Below are positions 35,600 through 46,345 of a stretch of DNA of 64,000 nucleotides, piece after piece. Source of the DNA: Candidatus Melainabacteria bacterium (GTDB taxonomy: Bacteria; Cyanobacteriota; Vampirovibrionia; Obscuribacterales; Obscuribacteraceae); contig JAFKGK010000001.1 of NCBI GenBank assembly GCA_017307165.1, forward strand, positions 1-64,000. The letters run 5' to 3'. Position numbers and translations under genes: made by a program. Each line of letters opens with the position of its first letter. The first letter of the stretch is position 1. Under the pieces are notes generated by a model. The model made no database searches. It was not told the DNA's origin and saw only the letters and a program-made list of their open reading frames with translations.

Positions 35600-38500
35600 T
35601 TATCTATCTATAGTCGGAGCTCGATTGACTGTCGACCGCTCGACGGTTTCCTGGGTGATTTCTTGTTCTGCCAATCGTACCAGTCTCTCTAACTCCTGAC
35701 CTAGACGCCTGCATTCATCACCTTTTTGAGTTTGTGCCGCGCTCTCGAGCTGCTGACAGCATTCGGCAATTTTTTTTGCGCAGATGGTCGAAGAAGCACC
35801 CTTGAAAGCATGAGCCTTGGACTTGAGCTCGACAAATTTGTCTGCCTGAGCCAGTTTGCTGATCTCGGCAATGTCGTCTTTTGATGTCTCGAGAAACATC
35901 TGCAGTAGTTCGCGGCAGTTTTTTTCGTTAAAGCGGCTGCGCAAGAGATTGAAATCGATGATGCCGCGAGTAAAGAGTGGAGGAGCTGCTGTAAAGCCGC
36001 CGCTGCTAGGCAAGGCCGCGATGCCTGGCGCTTGATTGGGCCCCAGCCACCGATCGACCATGTCGCGCACTCGCTCGAGATCGATGGGCTTGCTCAGATA
36101 ATCATCCATGCCTCTGGCCAGGCAGTCTTCTTTGCTGCCAGCAATAGCATTGGCTGTGATCGCCACTACAGGCACCGACAAGCCTCTACGATTTTGGATC
36201 TCCTTGATGATGGCGCAGGCCTCAAAACCATCGAGCCCTGGCATCTGGCAATCCAAAAAGACGATCTCGTAAACATTTTGCTTATAGAGGCTGACAGCTT
36301 CGATGCCATTATTGGCCAGATCTACCTCGAAGCCCAGCTCTTTGAGAAAAAGATTGGCGACTTGTTGATTGATCTTGTTGTCGTCTGCCACAAGAACCTT
36401 GCGTACTCTGATATTAGTACCTGGTATGACTGCAGGTGGCGATGCGTTTTGCAATGGTCTAAATTTGATGCCTGAGACTTCCATCGTCGAGGCGGTATTG
36501 GTGGCTGTCTTTTCGGTGTTATTGGAGATCCAGCCCGAAGGACTCGTTAGCGCTGCCGAGACGAGATGTCGGCGCAATGGCACGATAAGAAATTTGGTAT
36601 TGCCTATGGCGTCCAATCTATCTTGCTCGGTCGGTTCCTGGTTGACGACATGGATAAAATTGACTGATTTGAGTAGATCGCGTGCTGCGACAGCCTGCAT
36701 GAGCGAGCGGCAGGTGGTGCGATAACGCACCATATCCAGTACCACCGTCTGTTTGCGTTGTCCACCGCGATTATCCAACTCGATCGAGGCCAGGAGTTCT
36801 TCGATTTTGTCAAAACTCGTAGCACGAGTACCTATAGCACAGAGGTGCGAGCAAATGATGCCGACGCCAGAGCCATGCTTATGATCGATGGGCTCAAAAG
36901 TTTTGATCTTGTGCTGCGCAAAGACAGTCTCCCAGGATTTTGCCTCCCAGATCGCGCTGACTGGGCTGGTGGTCGAGATAGTCATTGGTAGCTCAAATCT
37001 AAAAGTCGATCCGACTCCTGGCTCCGACTCTACTTGCAGTGTGCCTCCCATCAGCATGACCAGTCGCCTGCTGATGGACAGACCCAGACCTGTGCCCCCT
37101 GTCGAGCGGAAGGTCGAATCCTGTCCCTGTACGAATGGCTCGAAGAGTGACTCTTTAATATCGGCACCGATACCGATGCCAGTGTCAGATACTGAGAAGC
37201 TGATGGTCTCTTGTGCGTCTAGATGTCCATTTTTTACTTCTACACGGACGACCACATGGCCTTGATCCGTAAACTTGATGGCATTGCCGACGAGATTGAT
37301 CAGTACTTGGCGGAGACGGAGGGGATCGCCGACGACACGCGAAGGGACGGCTCGATCGACTGACGCCAAAAAGAGCAGGTTTTTGTTGGCGGCAGGCGGA
37401 CTGAGGATCTCGGCCACACCTTCGACTACTGCCACCAGGTCAAACTCGCCTGCGGATACCTCCATCTTGCCTGCTTCGATTTTGGAAAAATCTAGGATGT
37501 CGTTGATGATGGTGAGCAGGCTTGCTCCAGCCTCTCTGATCGTGTCGACGTGTTCTTTTGCCTTGCCAGACAATTGGCTGCGCAAGAGGACTTCGACCAT
37601 GCCCAGGATACCGTTGAGCGGAGTGCGGAGTTCGTGAGAAACGTTGGCGACAAACTCAGACTTGACCTGTAGTGCTTCGCGAGCCTGGTCGCGTGCCTCC
37701 TGCAGCTCCTCCACGAGTCGGCGATACTGTTCGATTTCGTGTCCAGAGCCGCACCACTTGAGGATTTTGCCTCTTTCGTCTCTGATAGGAACGCCCCGTA
37801 TCTGGTGCCAGCGGTATTGGCCGTCCATGCGTTTTAAACGCAGCTCTAGGTCTAGCTCCTGTGATTTTTGGACGCAATCTTGCCAGATGGCCATAGTCCG
37901 GATGATATCGTCTGGATGTATGAGTCCGGCAAATTTGCCATCCAGTATGTCCTTTAATTTGAGGCCTGTATAGGTATAAAACTGTGCGTTGAAAAAATTG
38001 GGCGTACCATCTTCGTCCGCTGTCCAGATGATCAGTGGGGAGGCTTCGCAGACTGTCCTGAAGGTCAATTCGCTGTGTGTGAGCTTTTGCTTGGCCGTCT
38101 CAGTCTCGGCATTGAGCAAGGATAGTTCGCGAACTCGCCTGGCCAACTCGTCTTTAAAGACCCTGAGGTCATGTATTTCGAGCGCGGCTCCCTGCCAGCA
38201 CTGGACCGTTGCCTGAGATGAGTCGCGGATCGGAAGACCACGGATCATAAACCATCGCGAAGTGCCTTCTTGCTGCCTTCTCAGTCTAAACTCCAGCTCG
38301 AATGGTTGTTGAGATTGGATGCAGTGCTTCCAGGATTCTTTTAAATATTCGCGATCGGAGGCATCTACGCTGTCTAGCCAGCCCGCACCAAGGGGCGCTT
38401 GGCTATCGCTTTGAGTATATTGGTACCAGGGAGGGCTAAAATACTGCATCTCGCCCTGAGCATCGGCGCTCCACAAAAAGCATGGGGCGGTCTCGCCGAG

Positions 38501-38782
38501 ACGGGCAAGTATCTTGCCATCGCCTTGCAGATGACCGAGCTCGGTCTGGTGGCTCTCGACCTCTCGCCTTGCCTGGGCCAGCTCTTTGTTGCTTGCAGCC
38601 AATTGCTGCCTCAAGAGCGACAGCTCCTTTAAGGAAGCCAGATTTTGTTCTTTTTGAGCTATCAAAACGCTGCGGAGCGTTAATCTAGAAGCCTCGTCCT
38701 TGACGGCATCGAGTACTGCCTCGAGCTCGGCTCCGAGTTCGAGATCTTTATCATCCGCCTGGGATTTGTCCATTGGGTTCAT
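35600..38782 (-). CDS. Hybrid sensor histidine kinase (PAS-PAS-HisKA-HATPase-REC-Hpt)
   Basis: A 1060-residue soluble phosphorelay protein. The order is an N-terminal coiled coil (20-85), two PAS/PAC domains (about 90-205 and 240-352), HisKA with His383 (NVSHELRTPLNG), and HATPase with NLVGNAIKF, DTGIGIG and TGGTGLGLSI. A degenerate receiver-like segment without phospho-acceptor follows (about 610-745), then a true receiver with Asp844 (VFLDCQMPGLDG) and a C-terminal Hpt domain with His991 (KAHAFKGASS). The design resembles BarA/ArcB-type relays. No membrane helix is seen, so the signal is probably cytoplasmic. The cognate regulator is not adjacent. Confidence 0.9.
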   Translation of the reverse strand: MNPMDKSQADDKDLELGAELEAVLDAVKDEASRLTLRSVLIAQKEQNLASLKELSLLRQQLAASNKELAQARREVESHQTELGHLQGDGKILARLGETAPCFLWSADAQGEMQYFSPPWYQYTQSDSQAPLGAGWLDSVDASDREYLKESWKHCIQSQQPFELEFRLRRQQEGTSRWFMIRGLPIRDSSQATVQCWQGAALEIHDLRVFKDELARRVRELSLLNAETETAKQKLTHSELTFRTVCEASPLIIWTADEDGTPNFFNAQFYTYTGLKLKDILDGKFAGLIHPDDIIRTMAIWQDCVQKSQELDLELRLKRMDGQYRWHQIRGVPIRDERGKILKWCGSGHEIEQYRRLVEELQEARDQAREALQVKSEFVANVSHELRTPLNGILGMVEVLLRSQLSGKAKEHVDTIREAGASLLTIINDILDFSKIEAGKMEVSAGEFDLVAVVEGVAEILSPPAANKNLLFLASVDRAVPSRVVGDPLRLRQVLINLVGNAIKFTDQGHVVVRVEVKNGHLDAQETISFSVSDTGIGIGADIKESLFEPFVQGQDSTFRSTGGTGLGLSISRRLVMLMGGTLQVESEPGVGSTFRFELPMTISTTSPVSAIWEAKSWETVFAQHKIKTFEPIDHKHGSGVGIICSHLCAIGTRATSFDKIEELLASIELDNRGGQRKQTVVLDMVRYRTTCRSLMQAVAARDLLKSVNFIHVVNQEPTEQDRLDAIGNTKFLIVPLRRHLVSAALTSPSGWISNNTEKTATNTASTMEVSGIKFRPLQNASPPAVIPGTNIRVRKVLVADDNKINQQVANLFLKELGFEVDLANNGIEAVSLYKQNVYEIVFLDCQMPGLDGFEACAIIKEIQNRRGLSVPVVAITANAIAGSKEDCLARGMDDYLSKPIDLERVRDMVDRWLGPNQAPGIAALPSSGGFTAAPPLFTRGIIDFNLLRSRFNEKNCRELLQMFLETSKDDIAEISKLAQADKFVELKSKAHAFKGASSTICAKKIAECCQQLESAAQTQKGDECRRLGQELERLVRLAEQEITQETVERSTVNRAPTIDR

Positions 38783-38888
38783 TGGCTTCTTTCTTGTATC
38801 TTTAGCTTATTGCCCGTTTATCACCTCCCTTAATCCTTATCTATTACAATGTCCGTCTACGATAGCCGTCACAACACCCCCATTTTTT

Positions 38889-39851
38889 ATGAGCTCAAAC
38901 AAAACAATCTCTGGCGTAATGCTGATCGCCTGCCTTCTCTCTGTTGCTGCGCTTCCGACTCTAGGCGCCGATAAATCCTGGATGCAGCGTCAGTACAAAA
39001 ACGTGGACAAGGTCGAGGACGTCCACCAGATCTTTGATGCCAGTGTTTTGCAAGGAGAAAAGATTGGTGTCTGCGAACTAAATCTAGATAATCGGGTCAG
39101 GGTGGTCTGCACGACATTTAAACCATTTAAAAAGTACACCCTGGAGGTTGGTTATAGCGATGGCAAGACAATGCCGACCTCGACTTTTGTAAAGAGTGCC
39201 GGGGCCTTGCTCGGGATTAATGCTGGATATTTCAATCTTTCAGACGGCAAGAGTGCGAGTTATGTGTACAAAGGCAAGATAGTGGCCGATCCGCACAACA
39301 ACAACGCACTGTGCCTAAATCCGCGGCTAAAACCTTTTTTGCCTCAGATTTTTAATCGGAGCGAACTGCGCCTGATGCAAGAAAGCAAGTCCGGCAAGTC
39401 TTTTTTGTCGATAGCGCGTCATACAGGTCCACTGCCAAAGGGCATGCAGTTGATATCGTCAATACAAGCAGGGCCAGCACTTTTGCCTGCGCTTACAGCA
39501 AGGCAAGAGGCCTTTTTGCGCACCGAATCTAGTGGCATCGTCGACTCTATCGGTGTAATGCGCAAGGCCGCTCGTACGGTCGTAGGCCTTACCAAAGACC
39601 AGATAGTCATCATTTTGAGCGTTGCCGGCAGCAAGCAAGACGAGTTTTCGCATGGCCTCGATCTTGATGAGGTGTCTAGACTCCTTAAAGCCCTTGGTGC
39701 TGTTTCGGCCCTCAATTTTGATGGTGGCACGTCTACCACTCTGGCTCTGGGGGAAGGGCTCGGGCTGGATGGAAAGCCAAACCTGGCGGTTGGGCGGACA
39801 CCCGAGACGAGAGTTGCTTCGGTATTATTGGTGGTGCCTACCAAACCGTGA
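38889..39851 (+). CDS. Exported phosphodiester glycosidase-family (NAGPA/DUF2233) protein
   Basis: About 320 residues from ATG 38889. A signal peptide covers residues 1-28, then the conserved region follows. INAGYFNLSDG and the C-terminal LNFDGGTSTTLAL motif are hallmarks of the phosphodiester glycosidase family, which removes sugars linked by phosphodiester bonds or acts in exopolysaccharide modification. It is divergent from the histidine kinase with about 106 nt between starts, and its longer in-frame extension into that gene is not used. Confidence 0.82.
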   Translation: MSSNKTISGVMLIACLLSVAALPTLGADKSWMQRQYKNVDKVEDVHQIFDASVLQGEKIGVCELNLDNRVRVVCTTFKPFKKYTLEVGYSDGKTMPTSTFVKSAGALLGINAGYFNLSDGKSASYVYKGKIVADPHNNNALCLNPRLKPFLPQIFNRSELRLMQESKSGKSFLSIARHTGPLPKGMQLISSIQAGPALLPALTARQEAFLRTESSGIVDSIGVMRKAARTVVGLTKDQIVIILSVAGSKQDEFSHGLDLDEVSRLLKALGAVSALNFDGGTSTTLALGEGLGLDGKPNLAVGRTPETRVASVLLVVPTKP

Positions 39852-39884
39852 CTGTCACCTGGCATCAATACATTTAAACAGCAA

Positions 39885-40586
39885 TCAGTCGGATAGGCCT
39901 CGCTCTTTTAAATGTCTCCTGGCTACAGCTTCTGCTCGTGCCATGATTTCGTCGGCCTCTTCTTTTGCCCTGGCCTTGATAGTCTCGATTTTTTGATTGG
40001 CAGTCTGCCAGACAGCTTTTTTTTCTTCGTCGGTAAAGCCTGGGATCAAGCCGTTGACGCCATAAAAATTTCTGTTATCCATCATGTCCAGCTCTTCTTG
40101 AGCTTTGCGCCTCACTTCCTTGCATTGATCATTAGCTGCCTGGAGTATTTTTTCGGCCCGCTCGCTTGCTTGTTTGATAAATGTGAGAGCTTCTTTCTGG
40201 CCTCGTTCATCCACACGCTTTGGGGGCTCAGGTGGTGTTGTTTGCATTTTAGCGCTCTGCTTGTTCACGACTGGCATGAGTTCGCTGGCATATTTTTTTT
40301 CGATCGACCCAGCGAGAGCATGATCCAAAACATATTGCAGACTCTGAGTCGCTTCCTCTAATTTGCCGTCTTTAAAGTAGCAAAGACCTAAAAGATAAAA
40401 TGCCTTGTTGCGGAGATCCGCATTGCCGTAAGCGGCAACTGATAGGTGCGGGATCGCCTCACCGTAGTGGTGAGCCGTATAGAGATCCTTGCCGCGTTTA
40501 TATGCCATTTCAAAAGACTGCTGCCCCTGGGCAAAGGCGCAGGGGCAGCTAAAAAAGACCAATAATGTGATTAGCAAAAATGTCAT
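39885..40586 (-). CDS. Exported TPR and coiled-coil protein
   Basis: A 233-residue protein. A signal peptide (1-19, CAFA/QGQ), two TPR-like repeats (about 25-95, KGKDLYTAHHYGEAIPHLSV-type pattern) and a long C-terminal Ala/Glu/Lys-rich coiled coil (120-230) are visible. Its ATG overlaps the atpC stop codon by one base (TGATG), so it is translationally coupled to the ATP synthase epsilon gene. Its function is unknown; the periplasmic location makes a direct role in the F1 sector unlikely. Confidence 0.7.
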   Translation of the reverse strand: MTFLLITLLVFFSCPCAFAQGQQSFEMAYKRGKDLYTAHHYGEAIPHLSVAAYGNADLRNKAFYLLGLCYFKDGKLEEATQSLQYVLDHALAGSIEKKYASELMPVVNKQSAKMQTTPPEPPKRVDERGQKEALTFIKQASERAEKILQAANDQCKEVRRKAQEELDMMDNRNFYGVNGLIPGFTDEEKKAVWQTANQKIETIKARAKEEADEIMARAEAVARRHLKERGLSD

Positions 40587-41014
40587 CAGTGCTGGCGAGC
40601 TTTGCGGCGCACCTTTGCCATTTCGGCTGCCTTGAGACGCGTTACGGCTCTGGAGAGGGCCATCTCGGTGACATAGACATCGAGATTTTCGTTGCGCTGG
40701 GTCTTTTCGGCCTCTGCTCTTTCGCGTGCTTGATGAGCCCTGGCTTCGTCGATCTCATGATCCAGCTCGGCTACATCAGAAAGAATCTCGACTGAACCTT
40801 CATTGACGGCCATGATGCCGCCAATTACTGCAGCGTGTGATTCTTCACCATGGAGACTGAAGCGCAGCACATCTACTGCTAGAGGTGTGACGAGAGGTTC
40901 GTGCCCTGGGAGTATTGTGAGTTCGCCATCTATGGCTACTGCCGATACCTTGTCTACTTGGGCATCGTATACAACGCGCTCGGGAGTGATGATCTTGAGG
41001 GTAAAAGTTGCCAC
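40586..41014 (-). CDS. atpC: ATP synthase F1 epsilon subunit
   Basis: A 142-residue epsilon subunit, the rotor-stalk and regulatory component of F1. The N-terminal beta-sandwich shows TFTLKIITPERVVYDAQVDKVSA and GELTILPGHEPLVTPL, and the C-terminal helical hairpin is rich in Ala/Arg/Glu (RERAEAEKTQRNENLDVYV). It follows the ClpP-like gene by 12 nt in the atpD operon. Confidence 0.93.
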   Translation of the reverse strand: MATFTLKIITPERVVYDAQVDKVSAVAIDGELTILPGHEPLVTPLAVDVLRFSLHGEESHAAVIGGIMAVNEGSVEILSDVAELDHEIDEARAHQARERAEAEKTQRNENLDVYVTEMALSRAVTRLKAAEMAKVRRKARQH

Positions 41015-41026
41015 TGTTTATTCTCT

Positions 41027-41776
41027 CTATTTTTTTTTGTGCTTTTTGCTAGCCTTGACTACGGTCTCGCGAGACTTGGCAGAGGCTTTGGCCAGGGCTT
41101 TGCCGTCCCGATGCCGATCTCGCTCGATCGTGCGAAAGGGAATGATACCGTCTATGATGCCATACTCGAAGGCTTCGGCAGCCGTGAGATAAAAATCGCG
41201 CTCGATATGCTTGCGCAGTGTGTCGCGATCCTTGCCTGTGGCCTTGTGCAGCATGTCGATCTGCGCCTGGCGAAAGCGGCGTCCTTGCTCAGCCTGGATC
41301 TCGAGATTGGTGATGTCGCCTTCTGCTTCCCATAGGGTCTGGTGAAACATCAGGGTCGAAAACTCATATGCCAATCTTTCGCCAGTGCCAGCTGCCAAGA
41401 TCTCGCATGCGCCGGATAGCGCATGTCCGAGACAGATGGTGTTTACGGGGGCTTCGATGCTATGCATGATGGCAATAATGCCATCGGCATTGTAGCCGTT
41501 GCCGCCTGAGCTATTGATAAACATATTGATCGGTGTCTCGGCATCCCGATCGTTGAGCCTGAGCAGTTTTTTGATGACAGGCAGAGCAACTTCGTTTTCG
41601 AGTCGCCCAAAGACATAGATATTGCGATTGCCTTCGCTTTCGCCGACTTCGTTGGCTTTGCGCGCGGCTTTTTCGCTAGTATCGGAGTCTGTGTCGGAGT
41701 CTAGCTCCGACACAGCTTCCGGTTGTTGTTCCGGATCTTCTGATACCAATCTCTCGTTCTGCTTTTTTTTGCTCAT
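41027..41776 (-). CDS. ClpP-family serine protease homologue within the atp operon
   Basis: A 249-residue protein. The core (about 50-215) matches ClpP with triad Ser121 (CLGHALSGACEIL), His145 (STLMFHQTLWE) and Asp209 (EYGIIDGII), plus INSSGGNGYNADGIIAI. The Ser motif differs from the usual QAASM. An acidic N-terminal extension of about 50 residues and a basic Lys/Arg-rich C-terminal tail of about 35 residues are extra compared with standard ClpP (about 195-207). It lies between atpD (27 nt upstream) and atpC (12 nt downstream), all on the same strand. Proteolytic activity appears possible; a Clp ATPase partner is not nearby. Confidence 0.85.
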   Translation of the reverse strand: MSKKKQNERLVSEDPEQQPEAVSELDSDTDSDTSEKAARKANEVGESEGNRNIYVFGRLENEVALPVIKKLLRLNDRDAETPINMFINSSGGNGYNADGIIAIMHSIEAPVNTICLGHALSGACEILAAGTGERLAYEFSTLMFHQTLWEAEGDITNLEIQAEQGRRFRQAQIDMLHKATGKDRDTLRKHIERDFYLTAAEAFEYGIIDGIIPFRTIERDRHRDGKALAKASAKSRETVVKASKKHKKK

Positions 41777-41803
41777 CTCGATCTCGTCAAGTCTGGTTGC
41801 CGT

Positions 41804-43357
<1,554 letters not shown>

Positions 43358-43436
43358 TCATTTATATTGCATATTGCTATCAGGAGCAAAATGGTAAGCT
43401 AACGTAAGATATGGTCTGGAGAATAAAAGGTTCAAA

Positions 43437-43751
43437 ATGACAGAAGCAGAAGAAAGCATGGAAGTATTGGTCCTCGAGGGCGAGGATGGCAAGGAATACG
43501 AGTGCGAATTATTGGATCGTTTCGAGTTTGAAGACGGAGAATATGTTTTGCTCCTCAAATTGCCCGAAGAACTCGAAGGTGAAGAAGAGCTCGATCCAGA
43601 CGAAGATGGCGAGTTGATCATCATGAAAGTACATACTCGTGGCGAACAGACAGTGTTTCAAACCATCGAATCCGAAGAAGAGTTTGATCGCGTCAAGGCC
43701 TATGTCGAAGAAATGGTAGAAGCCGAAAGACAAGCTCTCGGCGCCGAGTAA
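43437..43751 (+). CDS. DUF1292-like acidic protein
   Basis: A 104-residue strongly acidic protein. LEGEDGKEYECELLDRFEFEDGEYVLLL and LIIMKVHTRGEQ match the DUF1292 (YrzB-like) pattern of short beta-strands with Glu/Asp runs. No biochemical role is known for the family. Divergent from atpD with about 200 bases between, and closed by a strong terminator. Confidence 0.75.
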   Translation: MTEAEESMEVLVLEGEDGKEYECELLDRFEFEDGEYVLLLKLPEELEGEEELDPDEDGELIIMKVHTRGEQTVFQTIESEEEFDRVKAYVEEMVEAERQALGAE

Positions 43752-43785
43752 GCGATTAATCCAGTTATAGTTAATAGTTATAGAA

Positions 43786-43815
43786 AGAGCGAGACCACAG
43801 GTCTCGCTCTTTTTG
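43786..43815. terminator. Terminator after the DUF1292 gene
   Basis: AGAGCGAGACC-ACA-GGTCTCGCTCT followed by TTTT, with an A-rich left flank. The perfect 11-bp stem may also serve the convergent esterase gene. Confidence 0.88.
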
Positions 43816-43850
43816 CTTACTTTGCTCTTTAAATGATATTTGAGTGAACG

Positions 43851-44606
43851 CTAGTCAGCGCCGCTGAGATACATCTGGATCATTTGATGCCAATAAGGCC
43901 AGTCATGCGCATCTTCGTTCCAGATGCGCAGGGCGTGCCATATCCCTTTTTCCCACATCAATTGAGAGAGCCACAGATTGTTTTCGAATAGTGGATCGAG
44001 CTTGCCGATGGGCAGGACAAACTCGAGTTTGCGAATGGCATCGAGATGGGCAGGGTCGTGCTGTCTAGCGAGGTATTCGCAAGGCGAACCCTGGGCGACA
44101 TAATCATCCATGTAATTGTTGGTCCAGTCGCGCACATCGTAGACTCCTGACATGCCGAGCACGCGGTTAAAGTGCTGCGGGTAGTGCAGGGCGATAGAGA
44201 CCGAATGGTAGGCGCCGAAGCTAGCACCGGCAGCGATGACAAAATCATTGCTGTTTTTTTGTTTGGTAAATGGCAGGACCTCGTTGATCACGTAATCGTG
44301 ATACTGCAGATGGCGAGCAGTCTTGGCGTGGTTGTCGATACTGGTGTTAAACCATGACTCGGTATCTACTGAGTCGAGGCAAAAGACCTGGATCCAGCCT
44401 TGTTCGATCTGGTGCCTGAGAGTCTCGATCATCGAGCGGTTTTCCCAGTCAAAGAAGCGTCCGCAGCTAGTCGGAAATACAAGGACCCGGGCTCCTGCAT
44501 GCCCATACGAGAGGAGCTCCATCTCGCGGTTTAGAGCTGGACTGTGCCATTTGTGGTATTCTCGCTGCACGTTATTGATGCCTTCTGTTTGTACTAATGT
44601 CTGCAT
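43851..44606 (-). CDS. Alpha/beta-hydrolase-fold esterase (COG4947-like)
   Basis: A 251-residue esterase-D-like hydrolase. The nucleophile elbow is AAGASFGAYHS (Ser129), MSGVYDVRDW follows, and a C-terminal HDWPYWHQMI supplies the probable catalytic His. LVFPTSCGRFFDWENR is typical of the COG4947 group. No signal peptide is seen. Divergent from an ATP-grasp gene whose start is about 47 nt away; the two may share control. The substrate is unknown. Confidence 0.75.
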   Translation of the reverse strand: MQTLVQTEGINNVQREYHKWHSPALNREMELLSYGHAGARVLVFPTSCGRFFDWENRSMIETLRHQIEQGWIQVFCLDSVDTESWFNTSIDNHAKTARHLQYHDYVINEVLPFTKQKNSNDFVIAAGASFGAYHSVSIALHYPQHFNRVLGMSGVYDVRDWTNNYMDDYVAQGSPCEYLARQHDPAHLDAIRKLEFVLPIGKLDPLFENNLWLSQLMWEKGIWHALRIWNEDAHDWPYWHQMIQMYLSGAD

Positions 44607-44653
44607 AATTGCTCCCGATGCCTCGGGTCATCCTATCATAAGTGACTATTTGC

Positions 44654-45820
44654 ATGAAATCAGTATTTTTGTCGCCGCATTTTCCACCCAACTTTTACAA
44701 TTTTGCTCTGCGTTTGCGCGAGGCTGGTGCCTGTGTGCTCGGTCTATCGGACGAGCCCTGGGAGGCGCTTGATTACAGGCTGCGCGACTGTCTCAACGAG
44801 TATTATCGTGTCTCCAATATGCACAATTATGAGGAAATGGTGAGAGCCTTCGGCTATTTCATCCATAGATACGGTCTGATCGATCATGTCGACTCGCACA
44901 ACGAATATTGGCTCGAACTGGAAGCAAGACTGCGCACTGATTTTCATATCGCCGGCATCAATATGGACGACATCCAGGACATCAAGCGCAAAAGCAAGAT
45001 GAAGGCCCGCTTTGAAGCCGCCGGCCTCAAGGTCGCTCGGGGGCGCGTCTGCCTCACTCCCGAGGACACCAAGGCCTTTATCGCCGAGGTGGGCTATCCC
45101 GTCTGCGCCAAGCCTGATGTGGGAGTCGGTGCCGCCAAGACCTTTAAGATCGAAAATGACAGCCAGCTTGAAGCATATTTTTTTGAAAAGCTGCCCGTGG
45201 ACTACATCATCGAAGAATTTGTCTCAGGTCAGATAGTGACATTCGATGGCCTGGTAGACAAGAGAGGAGAGATAGTTTTTTGCAGCTCTCTGCGTTATAG
45301 CAAGGGAGTAATGGAGGCGGTCAATGAAGATACCGATATCTATTACTACATCTGTCGCGACATCGAGCCAGCACTAGAAGCCTGCGGCAGAGCCACTCTT
45401 AAGGCCTTTGACGTTCGTGCTCGCTTTTTTCACTTCGAGTATTTTATCCTCGATGATGGCAGCATCATGCCTCTCGAAGTCAATATGCGCCCTCCGGGAG
45501 GTCTGACTCTCGATATGTTCAACTATTGCTTTGACTTTGATGTCTATCAGGTTTGGGCGCAGATGCTAGTCAATGACACCATCCTCAAACCAGCAGGACG
45601 CAAGCATTTTGTCACCTATGTCGGGCGCAAAGACCACATCGGCTATAGTCTCGATCGCCATCAAGTGATGCAGCAATACTCACCACTGATAGTGCACTCC
45701 GAAAGGCTCAACTCGGTTTTTGCTCAGGCCATCGGCAACGAAGGCTATCTCCTGCGCGATCCGCAGCTCGAGCCCTTGATCGAGGCCTCGGAGGCTATAC
45801 AGGCCAGGGCGATCGTCTAG
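44654..45820 (+). CDS. ATP-grasp superfamily ligase
   Basis: About 388 residues. An N-terminal Rossmann-like segment (KSVFLSPHFPPNFYNFALRL) precedes an ATP-grasp domain with KRKSKMKARFEAAGLKVARG, YPVCAKPDVGVGAAKTFKI, DYIIEEFVSGQIVTFDG and metal ligands in FHFEYFILDDG and PLEVNMRPPGG. These enzymes join carboxylates to amines or thiols via acyl phosphates. ATG 44654 is chosen; GTG 44642 is an alternative. The neighbouring esterase suggests a ligase and hydrolase acting on the same amide or ester. The product is unknown. Confidence 0.8.
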   Translation: MKSVFLSPHFPPNFYNFALRLREAGACVLGLSDEPWEALDYRLRDCLNEYYRVSNMHNYEEMVRAFGYFIHRYGLIDHVDSHNEYWLELEARLRTDFHIAGINMDDIQDIKRKSKMKARFEAAGLKVARGRVCLTPEDTKAFIAEVGYPVCAKPDVGVGAAKTFKIENDSQLEAYFFEKLPVDYIIEEFVSGQIVTFDGLVDKRGEIVFCSSLRYSKGVMEAVNEDTDIYYYICRDIEPALEACGRATLKAFDVRARFFHFEYFILDDGSIMPLEVNMRPPGGLTLDMFNYCFDFDVYQVWAQMLVNDTILKPAGRKHFVTYVGRKDHIGYSLDRHQVMQQYSPLIVHSERLNSVFAQAIGNEGYLLRDPQLEPLIEASEAIQARAIV

Positions 45821-45848
45821 ACCCGCACTCTGTTTTGGCAAATAGCAA

Positions 45849-46328
45849 TTAGCGAGGCGGCCCGAGCAAGAGTGCCTTTGGTGGCTCTTTGATCGCGCCC
45901 GGATGTGTAATGATGTCCTTGATCAGGGCTTCGAGAACAATGTCCAGAGGGGCCTTGCTGGCAAATTTACGCTCGGTCATTTTTTGTGCCGACCACATGC
46001 CGTCGTCACCATGACCGGTGGCATAGATCGTCGTATATCTTGCTCCCTGGTGCAGGGTAAAGAGTGTGGCCTCTTTTTCAAATTCGGACCATGAGTTGAG
46101 CTCTAGAGCCTCCAGGATAGCTGATCCAGGCTCCTGAGCCTCGTCTGGCGTCTCAACTACAGCAGGAGAATGCATAAATCGCTTTGCCACCAATCTCTGC
46201 CATGTTTCGACCTGAGACACGGCGTAGATTTGGAGAGGATCGATCTCGATGAAAAATCCTTGAGAAGTCTGGGCGATGGTCGGTATCAAAACTTTTTGGG
46301 ATTTTTGATAGAGATAGATCTTGATCAT
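45849..46328 (-). CDS. Hypothetical protein downstream of lysS
   Basis: A 159-residue protein I do not recognise. It begins with a beta-rich segment (KIYLYQKSQKVLIPTIAQT) and has a central section predicted as mixed alpha/beta with TTIYATGHGDDGMWSAQKM. No signal peptide or membrane helix is seen. It starts 17 nt after the lysS stop, so it is very likely co-transcribed with lysS. Confidence 0.6.
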   Translation of the reverse strand: MIKIYLYQKSQKVLIPTIAQTSQGFFIEIDPLQIYAVSQVETWQRLVAKRFMHSPAVVETPDEAQEPGSAILEALELNSWSEFEKEATLFTLHQGARYTTIYATGHGDDGMWSAQKMTERKFASKAPLDIVLEALIKDIITHPGAIKEPPKALLLGPPR

Positions 46329-46345
46329 CTTTGTGGAGCCCTCGA

